DNA from: Paracoccaceae bacterium
GTDB lineage: Bacteria; Pseudomonadota; Alphaproteobacteria; Rhodobacterales; Rhodobacteraceae
Length of the DNA stretch: 6,116 nucleotides
Assembly (NCBI GenBank): GCA_002712045.1
Contig: PARX01000013.1
Span: 38,617-44,732 of the forward strand
Direction of reading: 5' to 3'
This document shows, piece by piece, positions 1 to 6,116 of this stretch. The translations under genes and the position numbers were made by a program. Numbering within the stretch: the stretch's first letter is position 1; every line of letters starts with the position of its first letter. The notes under the pieces are model-generated. The model saw only the letters and a list, made by a program, of their open reading frames with translations. It searched no databases and was not told where the DNA came from.

Positions 1-1025
1 ACTTAATTATTGAAGGCGCCATGGGCTTATTTGATGGTGCTCCGCCAAATGCCAAGGGTTCAACAGCACATCTCGCCAAGTTATTAAATTTTCCTATTGT
101 CTTAATTATCGACTCTTCACGGACTGGACAATCAATTGCTGCTTTAGCAAAGGGATTCTTAACTTATGATAAAAATCTTTTGATTAACGGCATAATTTTA
201 AATAACGTCGGATCTGCTAATCACGAAAATATTTTACGGCATTCATTATCACAGTTAGATTGCCCTATTATTGGATCAGTTTATAGGAACCCAGAATTAT
301 CGCTACCGTCTAGACATCTAGGATTGGTACAAGCGGCAGAAAATCAAAACTTAAATCAATTTATTAATAATGCTGCGAGAATAATTGAAAATTCAGTTGA
401 CTTGGAGACTTTACTTAGAATTGGTACAAAAGTACCAAATTTTAAATCTTCATGGCAATTGCAACCCCCAGCACAAAGAATTGCAATAGCCTCGGATGCG
501 GCATTTTCATTTACTTACCCACATATAATCGAAGATTGGCATCAAAATGGAGCGGAAATTAAAACTTTTTCACCTTTATCTGATCAGGGGCCTGAAGACT
601 GTGACTTGGTATTTTTACCTGGTGGTTATCCAGAGTTATATGCAGGAAAATTATCAAGTTCAGAAAATTTCATAAGAAAAATGAAGACAGCTCCCAATGT
701 TTACGGAGAGTGTGGCGGTTACATGGTAATGGGAAATGGATTGATAGATGGTCAAGGCCACCTTCACAGAATGTTAGGACTACTTGATTTAGAAACTAGC
801 TTCCAAAATAAAAAACTCCATCTAGGTTATAAAGATGTGATTGGAAAAGCAGGACCATTTATTGGATCTTACGCCGCCCATGAATTTCATTACGCAAATA
901 CAACAAAAGCAAATGGCCAAACCCTTTTCTCTGTTGGTAATTCAAAGGGAGAGAAACAACCTGACGCTGGCTTATTTACTGACAAAGCATCTGGTTCATT
1001 CCTTCATGTTATTGACAAACGCTGA
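1..1025 (+). CDS. cobB: Cobyrinic acid a,c-diamide synthase (CobB/CbiA), C-terminal part, cut by the left edge
   Basis: CobB uses ATP and glutamine to amidate the a and c side chains of (hydrogeno)cobyrinic acid in the cytoplasmic synthesis of vitamin B12. The reading frame is open from base 3 and its first residues, LIIEGAMGLFDG, are the conserved Walker-B-like motif of the family. The ATG at 21 lies inside that motif, so it is not the start; the P-loop and true start lie outside the window. About 340 residues are visible, against roughly 430-460 for a full protein. The C-terminal class I glutamine amidotransferase domain is intact: LPGGYPELYAGKL (codons from 618), the nucleophile Cys in GECGGYMVMG (codon 711-713), and His residues in AHEFHY (879-881 and 888-890). 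It ends in SGSFLHVIDKR, a usual ending for this family. CobB rather than CbiA is inferred from the alphaproteobacterial context, where the aerobic pathway is normal. An MFS gene follows after 35 nt on the same strand. Confidence 0.93.
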   Translation, partial: LIIEGAMGLFDGAPPNAKGSTAHLAKLLNFPIVLIIDSSRTGQSIAALAKGFLTYDKNLLINGIILNNVGSANHENILRHSLSQLDCPIIGSVYRNPELSLPSRHLGLVQAAENQNLNQFINNAARIIENSVDLETLLRIGTKVPNFKSSWQLQPPAQRIAIASDAAFSFTYPHIIEDWHQNGAEIKTFSPLSDQGPEDCDLVFLPGGYPELYAGKLSSSENFIRKMKTAPNVYGECGGYMVMGNGLIDGQGHLHRMLGLLDLETSFQNKKLHLGYKDVIGKAGPFIGSYAAHEFHYANTTKANGQTLFSVGNSKGEKQPDAGLFTDKASGSFLHVIDKR

Positions 1026-1060
1026 TAAACGTTGAGTGTGGCAGAAAAAACGGATTATCG

Positions 1061-2275
1061 ATGAGCAGTGAATCTCAAGCAAAACGTAATGTTTTGGTAT
1101 TAGCCATGGCCAATGCTTTTCTCGGAGCGCAACTCCCAATGATGTTTATAATTGGTGGCTTAGCTGGGCAGTCATTAACTACTAACATCTGTTGGGCAAC
1201 ATTACCTATATCTTTTATTGTCTTTGGCGCGATGACCACTGCACCATGGTTAAGTCAGTTTATGCAAAATTATGGGAGAAGAGCAGGTTTTTTTCTCGGC
1301 GCAGCGGCCGGAGTTATGGGAGCGATTATCTGCGCAATAGCAATGTACCAAGGCAATTTTACAATTTTATTAATTGGATCTTATCTAACGGGTATCTTTC
1401 AGTCCTCTCTTGGTTTTTACCGATTTGCAGCAGCTGATATGGCTTCTGAAGATTTTCGAGCAAAAGCAATTTCTTACACCATGGCAGGAGGATTAGTTTC
1501 AGCAATTATTGGCCCTCAATTGGTAAAACTTACAACAGATTTCTTCACTGTTCCATTTTTAGGGGTATATGTGACCATTATATTTATAAACGTATTTGGA
1601 TCATTCCTCTTTTTATTCATAGATATTCCAACTCCAAAAGCTGAACAATATGATAGGGTTTCTTCGCGATCACGTTTGCAATTACTTAGTACTCCAAAGA
1701 TATTCATTCCGATAATTATAGCAATGGTTTCCTACTCCCTAATGACATTAGTTATGACATCCACTCCATTAGCTGTGGTTGGCTGCGGATATTCGCAGGG
1801 CAACGCGGCGGATATCGTCAGTGCGCATGTATTAGCAATGTTTGTTCCTTCATTCTTTACTGGCCATTTAATAAATAGGTTTGGAAATATTAGAATTATC
1901 TCAATTGGGCTATTGCTTCTTATGTTAGCTGGAATAATAAATTTATCAGGTGTAGCATTAACAAACTTTTTTGCAGGCCTCGTCTTGATAGGTATTGGTT
2001 GGAACTTTGGGTTTATTGGGGCAACTACCATGTTATCAAACGCTCATTCAGCAACTGAACGAGGTAAGGTACAAGGTATCAATGACTTATTCGTTTATGG
2101 ATCGGTAACACTTGCATCAATTGCCTCTGGAGCTTTGATGAATTGTTCCGCCAGCACCACGGAGCAAGGTTGGACGGCTGTTAATTTAGCAATGGCACCC
2201 TTTTTGATATTAGCCTTCATCGCGGTGCTTTGGCTTATAAAGAATAAAAACTCTAGTATGAATTTAAAAACGTAA
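1061..2275 (+). CDS. MFS transporter, 12 predicted membrane helices, substrate unknown
   Basis: A 404-residue inner-membrane protein of the major facilitator superfamily. By eye I place twelve hydrophobic segments near residues 10-30, 46-66, 75-95, 100-120, 138-158, 164-188, 214-234, 254-272, 276-297, 303-322, 340-362 and 372-394, with a hydrophilic central loop around 190-212. Loop 2-3 (FMQNYGRRAGF, 67-77) and loop 8-9 (HLINRFGNIRII, 269-280) are the two MFS motif-A positions. The N-terminus (AKRNVLVLAMANAFLGAQLPM) and the FYRFAAADMASEDFRAKAISY stretch (119-139) resemble a subfamily I associate with Alphaproteobacteria and whose substrate I do not know. The ATG at 1061 has only a weak ribosome site (GGA at 1052-1054, 6-nt spacer). 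The frame is open further upstream but has no other ATG there. The gene lies 35 nt after cobB, so cotranscription is possible; a link to cobalamin or cobalt transport is speculation. Its 3' end overlaps the opposing synthase-like gene by 23 bp. Confidence 0.88.
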   Translation: MSSESQAKRNVLVLAMANAFLGAQLPMMFIIGGLAGQSLTTNICWATLPISFIVFGAMTTAPWLSQFMQNYGRRAGFFLGAAAGVMGAIICAIAMYQGNFTILLIGSYLTGIFQSSLGFYRFAAADMASEDFRAKAISYTMAGGLVSAIIGPQLVKLTTDFFTVPFLGVYVTIIFINVFGSFLFLFIDIPTPKAEQYDRVSSRSRLQLLSTPKIFIPIIIAMVSYSLMTLVMTSTPLAVVGCGYSQGNAADIVSAHVLAMFVPSFFTGHLINRFGNIRIISIGLLLLMLAGIINLSGVALTNFFAGLVLIGIGWNFGFIGATTMLSNAHSATERGKVQGINDLFVYGSVTLASIASGALMNCSASTTEQGWTAVNLAMAPFLILAFIAVLWLIKNKNSSMNLKT

Positions 2276-3002
2276 GCCTTAATAATCGTATTTTTTTTCT
2301 AAACTCCGATGATTGAAGTTCTCCCGAAAGAACCAGCTGGGGTTTTTTCATTATTTTTCTTAGAACTATTGGTGCCATCCATCCTAATCTAAAGCCCGCT
2401 ACTGTTCGTCGATCTAAAGTGTTATTGCGTGCAAAATCAATCTCTGCGGTAGCCTTTTTGGCTAAATTATATAGCGCGTCATCACTGAAGTCAGGCAATG
2501 GATTCCGTCCTAATTCTAGCAACTTGGGGACTGCCAGAAGATAGAATGCCATACCTACCCCACGACCATAAGATGTAATTGATACACCTGATCCAAGACA
2601 CGATTTTAGTAAATTTGAAGATGTGTATTCAATATAATTCCACAAATCTAATTCATTTTGATGATGACTGGAGTTAATATCCCAAATTCGCGCACGAACT
2701 GCTTCTTTTAATAATCTAATACCTATTTTATTATTAACCAAATGCTCTTTCAGTGCATGAGCAATTGGATGATCGACAACAGGCCCACTTCCTTCAAAAG
2801 AACTTAAGAGATCAAGCCACCACTGCAACCGCATTTCAGCTATTATCCGATCTGAAGTTACATATGGTATTCTACTTATCTCAACATTTAAGGCATAAAT
2901 AGGAAAAATAATTTTTTTTAACTGACTATCGCAGGTCATTAGCGCCAGGTATTTATCAGGATCATATTCTGATACCTGTTTAATACAGTGATTTAAACTC
3001 AA
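2253..3002 (-). CDS. Squalene/phytoene synthase-family protein, NDUFAF6-like, degenerate active site, TTG start
   Basis: A 249-residue soluble, mostly helical protein of the squalene/phytoene synthase fold. Recognisable parts are YDPDKYLALMTCDSQLKKIIFPIYALNVEISRI (13-45), MRLQWWLDLL (57-66), HPIAHALKEHL (78-88), LWNYIEYTSSNLLKSCLG (120-137), the Gly-rich helix GRGVGMAFYLLAVPKLLELGRNPLPD (146-171) and the basic C-terminus. The RLQWW block is typical of the branch that includes mitochondrial NDUFAF6, a complex I assembly factor. Canonical synthases carry Asp-rich motifs for Mg-diphosphate binding; where the first should be this protein reads ALNVEISRI, and I see no second DxxxD. A prenyl-synthase reaction is therefore doubtful, and the real role is unknown. 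The start is read as TTG (3002-3000), sharing TTGA with the cimA stop; the first internal ATG, at residue 22, would cut off the conserved DPDKYLAL block. The length is slightly short for the family. It is the last gene of the cysS-cimA operon. Confidence 0.82.
   Translation of the reverse strand: MSLNHCIKQVSEYDPDKYLALMTCDSQLKKIIFPIYALNVEISRIPYVTSDRIIAEMRLQWWLDLLSSFEGSGPVVDHPIAHALKEHLVNNKIGIRLLKEAVRARIWDINSSHHQNELDLWNYIEYTSSNLLKSCLGSGVSITSYGRGVGMAFYLLAVPKLLELGRNPLPDFSDDALYNLAKKATAEIDFARNNTLDRRTVAGFRLGWMAPIVLRKIMKKPQLVLSGELQSSEFRKKIRLLRLTFLNSY
2326..2358 (+). terminator. Candidate intrinsic terminator of the cobB-MFS unit, inside the opposing gene
   Basis: Bases 2326-2334 (GAAAGAACC) can pair with 2341-2349 (GGTTTTTTC), giving nine pairs with one G-U and a 6-nt loop, AGCTGG. 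The T-rich stretch ATTATTTTT follows at 2350-2358. The structure lies about 50 nt beyond the MFS stop and inside the coding region of the convergent minus-strand gene. The stem is AT-heavy apart from its loop-proximal C-G pairs, so strength is uncertain. A competing small hairpin, GTTCT/AGAAC (2318-2333), is also possible. On the minus strand no T tract follows, so it would act in one direction only. Confidence 0.35.
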
Positions 3003-4618
3003 AGTGAGGGAGCTCCATCACGGACTAACTTCCATTGTATTGCATCTAATAAGGCTTCAAACGAAGCATCGACAATGTTAGCTGAGACACCAACTGTAGA
3101 CCAGCGCTTTCCTTCTCCATCTTCACAATCGATTATTACTCTGGTAACGGCCTCCGTCCCACCATCAGTAATTCTGACTTTGAAATCTACTAGCTTCATA
3201 TCATCAATATATTTTTGATAAGGACCTAAATCCTTTGCTAATGCCATGGATAGTGCATTAATTGGACCACGGTCTGACCCAAAACTATCCATGCTTTCAG
3301 AAACTGACAAAACTTTTTTATTATTAATTTGAGTAACAACTACTGCCTCAGAAATTGAAACCATTTTATTATGTTTGTTTTTCCTTCGCTCAACAGTCAC
3401 CTTGTATCTCTTTACTTCAAAATAATCTGGCATCTCTCCTAGATGCTTTCTCGCTAAAAGCTCAAAAGAAGCCTGAGCACTATCATAAGCATAACCATTT
3501 TCTTCGCGCGATTTAATATCATTTAATATTTCTAAAAGCTTTGGCTCTTTGTCCGTGACTATAATACCAGCTTCTTTAAGCCTCATCCTGAGATTAGATT
3601 GTCCAGCCTGATTAGACATTGGTATAACGCGCTGATTCCCAACCAGAATTGGATCAATATGCTCGTAAGTTTCGGGTGCTTTTAAAATTGCGCTCACGTG
3701 TAAACCAGCCTTATGTGCAAAAGCGCTTGCACCAACATACGCTGATTGTTTTTGAGGCACTCTATTTAACACATCATCTAAGGTTCTAGAAATTGCTGTC
3801 AATTTGTTCAGCTTATCAACACTTACATTTAATTTAAAGTTACTTTTAAAAGGCTCCTTCAATAACAATGTAGGAATAATACTGATTAAATTTGCATTTC
3901 CACATCTTTCTCCAAGACCATTCAAGGTGCCCTGGATCTGCCGCGCTCCCGCCAAAATAGCTGCGAGACTATTTGCTACTGCATGTTCAGTATCATTATG
4001 AGAATGAATTCCGATATGAGAGCCTGGTATACCATAAGCAATTACAGCCTTGGTTACTGATGCAACTGTATCTGGCAATGTACCACCATTAGTGTCACAC
4101 AACACAATCCACCGAGCACCTGCTTCATAAGCAGTTTTTGCGACAGTCAAGGCATATTCTGAATTATCCATATACCCATCAAAAAAATGCTCACAATCAA
4201 ATATTGCTTCTTTTCCTCTTGAAACTAAATATTCGATACTTTCGCGTACGTTTGCTAAATTTTCCTCTAAACTTACACCAAGAGCTTTTCTGACGTGAAA
4301 ATCATGAGACTTGCCAACCAGACAAACAGCATCTGTATTTGCATTGATAACCGCAGAAAGCACATCGTCATTTTCAACCGAGAAGCCTGTGCGTTTGGTC
4401 ATTCCGAAAGCTGTGAAAGTTGCGTTTGTTTTAGGCGGGACTTTAAAAAATTCATTATCGGTGGGGTTTGCGCCAGGCCATCCACCTTCAATATAGTCCA
4501 CTCCTAAATCATCTAAAGCTTCCGTAAGTCTCGTTTTGTCACTTGAATTAAAGTCAACTCCTTGCGTCTGCTGTCCATCTCGCAAGGTTGTATCAAAAAG
4601 ATATATTTGCTCAGTCAT
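2999..4618 (-). CDS. cimA: (R)-citramalate synthase CimA
   Basis: A 539-residue cytoplasmic enzyme that condenses acetyl-CoA with pyruvate to (R)-citramalate, the first step of the threonine-independent route to 2-oxobutanoate and isoleucine. The N-terminal HMGL-like TIM barrel opens with YLFDTTLRDGQQTQGVDF (6-23; catalytic Arg13 and metal ligand Asp14) and the DLGVDYIEGGWPGANPTDNEFF block (37-58) that marks the citramalate synthase subfamily. Metal-binding His205 and His207 lie in HSHND (205-209), followed by GLGERCGNANL (234-244) and AFAHKAGLHVSA (299-310). A LeuA-type allosteric domain occupies about 395-535, so end-product control, probably by isoleucine, is likely but not visible. The family can be confused with 2-isopropylmalate and homocitrate synthases; the YIEGGWPG block and overall length favour CimA. 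The ATG at 4618 has a good ribosome site and overlaps the cysS stop as ATGA. The stop overlaps the next gene as TTGA. Confidence 0.93.
   Translation of the reverse strand: MTEQIYLFDTTLRDGQQTQGVDFNSSDKTRLTEALDDLGVDYIEGGWPGANPTDNEFFKVPPKTNATFTAFGMTKRTGFSVENDDVLSAVINANTDAVCLVGKSHDFHVRKALGVSLEENLANVRESIEYLVSRGKEAIFDCEHFFDGYMDNSEYALTVAKTAYEAGARWIVLCDTNGGTLPDTVASVTKAVIAYGIPGSHIGIHSHNDTEHAVANSLAAILAGARQIQGTLNGLGERCGNANLISIIPTLLLKEPFKSNFKLNVSVDKLNKLTAISRTLDDVLNRVPQKQSAYVGASAFAHKAGLHVSAILKAPETYEHIDPILVGNQRVIPMSNQAGQSNLRMRLKEAGIIVTDKEPKLLEILNDIKSREENGYAYDSAQASFELLARKHLGEMPDYFEVKRYKVTVERRKNKHNKMVSISEAVVVTQINNKKVLSVSESMDSFGSDRGPINALSMALAKDLGPYQKYIDDMKLVDFKVRITDGGTEAVTRVIIDCEDGEGKRWSTVGVSANIVDASFEALLDAIQWKLVRDGAPSL
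3013..3016 (-). promoter_or_regulatory. Ribosome binding site supporting the TTG start of the synthase-like gene
   Basis: On the minus strand GGAG (3016-3013) lies 10 nt before the TTG at 3002-3000, within the last codons of cimA. Together with the TTGA stop/start overlap it supports TTG as the start and suggests reinitiation by ribosomes finishing cimA. The spacing is slightly long, so coupling may matter more than direct binding. Confidence 0.45.
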
Positions 4619-5985
4619 TTAAGTGCCTCTAACTTTTTATAATCAAAATTATCTGTTAACTCCCAGGTTATCCCCTCTTTTGTATCATTAATTTGCAAAC
4701 CCGATCTAACAAACCCATCTCTTAATTCGTCGGCTCTGGCATAATCCTTTCGTAATCGTGCCTCATCTCTCTCCTTAAGCAGATTATCTATTAATGAGGC
4801 TACTTTTTGTGGAATTTTTTTCCTCAGGTTGATGTCAGAACCTGAGTGAAATAACCCTAAGAAAAGTCCAGAAGCTTTTAAGCAAGATAAGTTGCCTGTT
4901 TTGGCTAACTTGTGCATTTCAGTTAAAGCTAAAGGCGTATTTAAATCGTCAGCAATCGCATTAACAACATTGGAACTAACCTCTCCTGTTTCAGATTTTT
5001 CAATCAAATCTATCCACTTTCTATATAACCGATGGTTTTCTGATAATTTATTTTTTGTCCAATCAAGTGGTTTTCGATAATGAGTATTTAAATACATTAG
5101 TCTTACAGCGCCACCCGGTACGCCATCATCCATCAATTCTTTCGGAGAAAAGTAATTACCGAGGGATTTGGACATTTTTTTCCCATTAATTTGAAGCATT
5201 TCATTATGCATCCATACTTGTGCAAAATCCTCTTCAGAACTTAAGCAACAACTTTGAGCTTTCTCATTCTCATGATGAGGAAAAGCTAAATCTAGACCAC
5301 CACCATGAATATCAAACTTTTGACCAAAAATTTCACGACTCATGGCAGAACACTCGATGTGCCAACCAGGTCGACCAAAACCCCAAGGACTTTTCCAACC
5401 CGGTTCTTTATCCTTCGAAGGTTTCCATAACACGAAATCCATAGGATTTTTTTTGTAAGGGGCGATCTCAACTCTAGCCCCGGCAATCATATCATCCAAA
5501 CTTCTACGTGATAACGTTCCATAATTTTTATACTTTGACACTTCAAAAAGGACATGGTTTTTAGATTCATATGCGTAGCCGATCCCTATCAACTCTTCAA
5601 TCATAGCAATCATAGAGTTGATATACTCAGTAGCTCTTGGCTTAAACGTAGGTTCCAAATTTCCAAGAGCAGCCATATCCTCGATGAACCATTTTATGGT
5701 TTCATTGGTTATCTCATCAATACTTCGACCGGTCTTAATTGCACTAGCATTAATTTTATCATCGACGTCCGTAAAGTTTCTGGCATAACTTACTGAATTT
5801 TTTCCATATTTATATCTCAACAACCGAAACAACATATCGAAAACGATAACTGGACGAGCATTTCCTATATGCGCCCGCTCATAGACCGTAGGGCCACAAA
5901 CATACATCTTTACGTCACTAGGATCTAAAGGATTAAAAATATTTTTTTCCTTAGATTGTGAATTAAATAATTTTATATCAAACAT
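4615..5985 (-). CDS. cysS: Cysteinyl-tRNA synthetase CysS
   Basis: A class I aminoacyl-tRNA synthetase that charges tRNA-Cys in the cytoplasm; 456 residues from the ATG at 5985, close to the 461 of E. coli CysS. The Rossmann catalytic domain shows MYVCGPTVYERAHIGNARP (27-45) with the HIGN form of the HIGH motif at 39-42. It also has the connective region with WHIECSAMS and FDIHGGGLDLAFPHHENE, and KMSKSLGN (KMSKS at 270-274). The four zinc ligands that select cysteine over serine are all present at the expected spacing: Cys30, Cys212, His237 and Glu241. The C-terminal tRNA-binding part contains KDYARADELRDGFVRSGLQINDTKEGITWEL, typical of bacterial CysS. The frame stays open upstream to TTG at 5997, via GTG (5994) and TTG (5991). 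ATG at 5985 is preferred because MFDIKLFNS aligns with the usual N-terminus and a weak GGTG (5995-5992) lies 6 nt before it. It is the first gene of the visible operon and overlaps cimA by ATGA. Confidence 0.97.
   Translation of the reverse strand: MFDIKLFNSQSKEKNIFNPLDPSDVKMYVCGPTVYERAHIGNARPVIVFDMLFRLLRYKYGKNSVSYARNFTDVDDKINASAIKTGRSIDEITNETIKWFIEDMAALGNLEPTFKPRATEYINSMIAMIEELIGIGYAYESKNHVLFEVSKYKNYGTLSRRSLDDMIAGARVEIAPYKKNPMDFVLWKPSKDKEPGWKSPWGFGRPGWHIECSAMSREIFGQKFDIHGGGLDLAFPHHENEKAQSCCLSSEEDFAQVWMHNEMLQINGKKMSKSLGNYFSPKELMDDGVPGGAVRLMYLNTHYRKPLDWTKNKLSENHRLYRKWIDLIEKSETGEVSSNVVNAIADDLNTPLALTEMHKLAKTGNLSCLKASGLFLGLFHSGSDINLRKKIPQKVASLIDNLLKERDEARLRKDYARADELRDGFVRSGLQINDTKEGITWELTDNFDYKKLEALK
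4626..4630 (-). promoter_or_regulatory. Ribosome binding site of cimA at the ATGA junction with cysS
   Basis: AGAGG on the minus strand (4630-4626) lies 7 nt before the cimA ATG (4618-4616), within the last codons of cysS. The ATG shares ATGA with the cysS stop (TGA, 4617-4615). The site fixes the cimA start and implies coupled translation of the two genes. Confidence 0.6.
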
Positions 5986-6006
5986 CGTCAACACCAAAAA
6001 TTAGCT

Positions 6007-6063
6007 ATTAGGCGGGCTATCAGATAATTAAATAATTTAAAATAAAAGAAACGCCCGCTTAAT
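6007..6063. repeat. Inverted repeat upstream of cysS, arms of 11 bp with one mismatch
   Basis: ATTAGGCGGGC (6007-6017) and GCCCGCTTAAT (6053-6063) are inverted copies matching at 10 of 11 positions, separated by a 35-nt AT-rich loop. The GC core stands out in otherwise AT-rich DNA. It overlaps the arm of the candidate terminator (6054-6059), so the two structures exclude one another. It could be an operator, an attenuator-like leader structure or a plus-strand terminator (TTAATTTTTT follows the second arm); the sequence alone does not decide. The rest of the 131-nt gap (5986-6116) shows no gene and no convincing promoter. Confidence 0.4.
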
Positions 6064-6075
6064 TTTTTAGCAGGG
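6038..6075 (-). terminator. Candidate intrinsic terminator of a minus-strand gene beyond the right edge
   Basis: On the minus strand CCCTGCT (6075-6069) can pair with AGCGGG (6059-6054), giving six pairs with one bulged T and a 9-nt AT loop. A T-rich run, TTTCTTTTATTTT, follows from 6051. The position, upstream of cysS and before its start region, fits the end of a preceding gene on the same strand. The stem is short and bulged, so this is tentative. Confidence 0.35.
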
Positions 6076-6116
6076 TATAATAATACAAATTGTTATTTTT
6101 TCGCATCTCATATAAG

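Noticed and set aside
21..23. ATG at 21 as the start of cobB
   Set aside because: It lies inside the conserved EGAMGLFDG motif, the frame is open to the window edge, and the visible protein lacks the P-loop region. The gene is cut by the window.
1192..2031. Open frames inside the MFS gene on both strands (1192-1437 plus, 1516-1707 and 1732-2031 minus)
   Set aside because: They are short, low in recognisable motifs and fully inside a well-supported gene.
2999..4618. 2-isopropylmalate synthase (LeuA) as the identity of cimA
   Set aside because: The DYIEGGWPGANPTDNEFF block is characteristic of the citramalate synthase subfamily, and the overall layout and length fit it.
3804..5796. Plus-strand open frames opposite cimA and cysS
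   Set aside because: They are antisense shadows of two strongly conserved genes, with no ribosome sites or family features.
5986..5997. TTG, GTG or TTG codons (5997, 5994, 5991) as the start of cysS
   Set aside because: They add only two to four residues beyond the normal family N-terminus. The ATG at 5985 aligns with it and has a weak ribosome site in front.
6076..6090. Minus-strand -10 box in TATTATTATAC in front of cysS
   Set aside because: No recognisable -35 lies at the proper distance, and such sequences are common by chance here.
5986..6116. T-box or other known riboswitch upstream of cysS
   Set aside because: T-box control of cysS is typical of Firmicutes, and no T-box consensus or specifier-like structure is visible in this short AT-rich stretch.
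6090..6116. Plus-strand promoter TTGTTA ... TATAAG at the right edge
   Set aside because: The spacer is about 15 nt, the match is weak in AT-rich DNA, and no plus-strand gene is visible after it.

Overview
The window looks like an ordinary chromosomal stretch from an AT-rich alphaproteobacterium, probably a marine one with a compact genome. This is an inference from three things: the low GC content (judged by eye, not calculated), the very tight gene packing (4-nt overlaps, a convergent overlap, 35-nt gaps), and protein families typical of Alphaproteobacteria. Those families are an aerobic-type cobyrinate diamide synthase, an MFS subfamily common in Rhodobacterales-like genomes, and a CysS / citramalate synthase / squalene-phytoene-synthase-like cluster. 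No mobile element, CRISPR array, tRNA, rRNA or phage gene is visible.

Left part, plus strand (1-2275). The window opens inside cobB, the cobyrinic acid a,c-diamide synthase of cobalamin biosynthesis. Its N-terminal ATP-binding part lies beyond the left edge. After a 35-nt gap comes a 12-helix MFS transporter of unknown substrate, possibly cotranscribed with cobB.

Right part, minus strand (5985 down to 2253). Three genes form a tight operon read right to left: cysS (cysteinyl-tRNA synthetase), cimA ((R)-citramalate synthase, the threonine-independent entry to isoleucine) and a squalene/phytoene synthase-family protein. CysS and CimA overlap by ATGA. CimA and the synthase-like gene overlap by TTGA, so the last gene appears to start at TTG inside the CimA stop. 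Both junctions suggest translational coupling. The synthase-like protein lacks the usual Asp-rich catalytic motifs and resembles the NDUFAF6-like branch, so its biochemical role is open.

The two transcription units converge and their coding sequences overlap by 23 bp. A hairpin that could terminate the plus-strand unit lies inside the 3' end of the opposing gene. The 131 nt upstream of cysS carry no gene. They hold a likely terminator for a minus-strand gene beyond the right edge and an inverted repeat that would compete with it.

I found no convincing undescribed system. The points most worth a second look are the degenerate synthase-like protein with its coupled TTG start, the competing hairpins upstream of cysS, and the convergent overlap.
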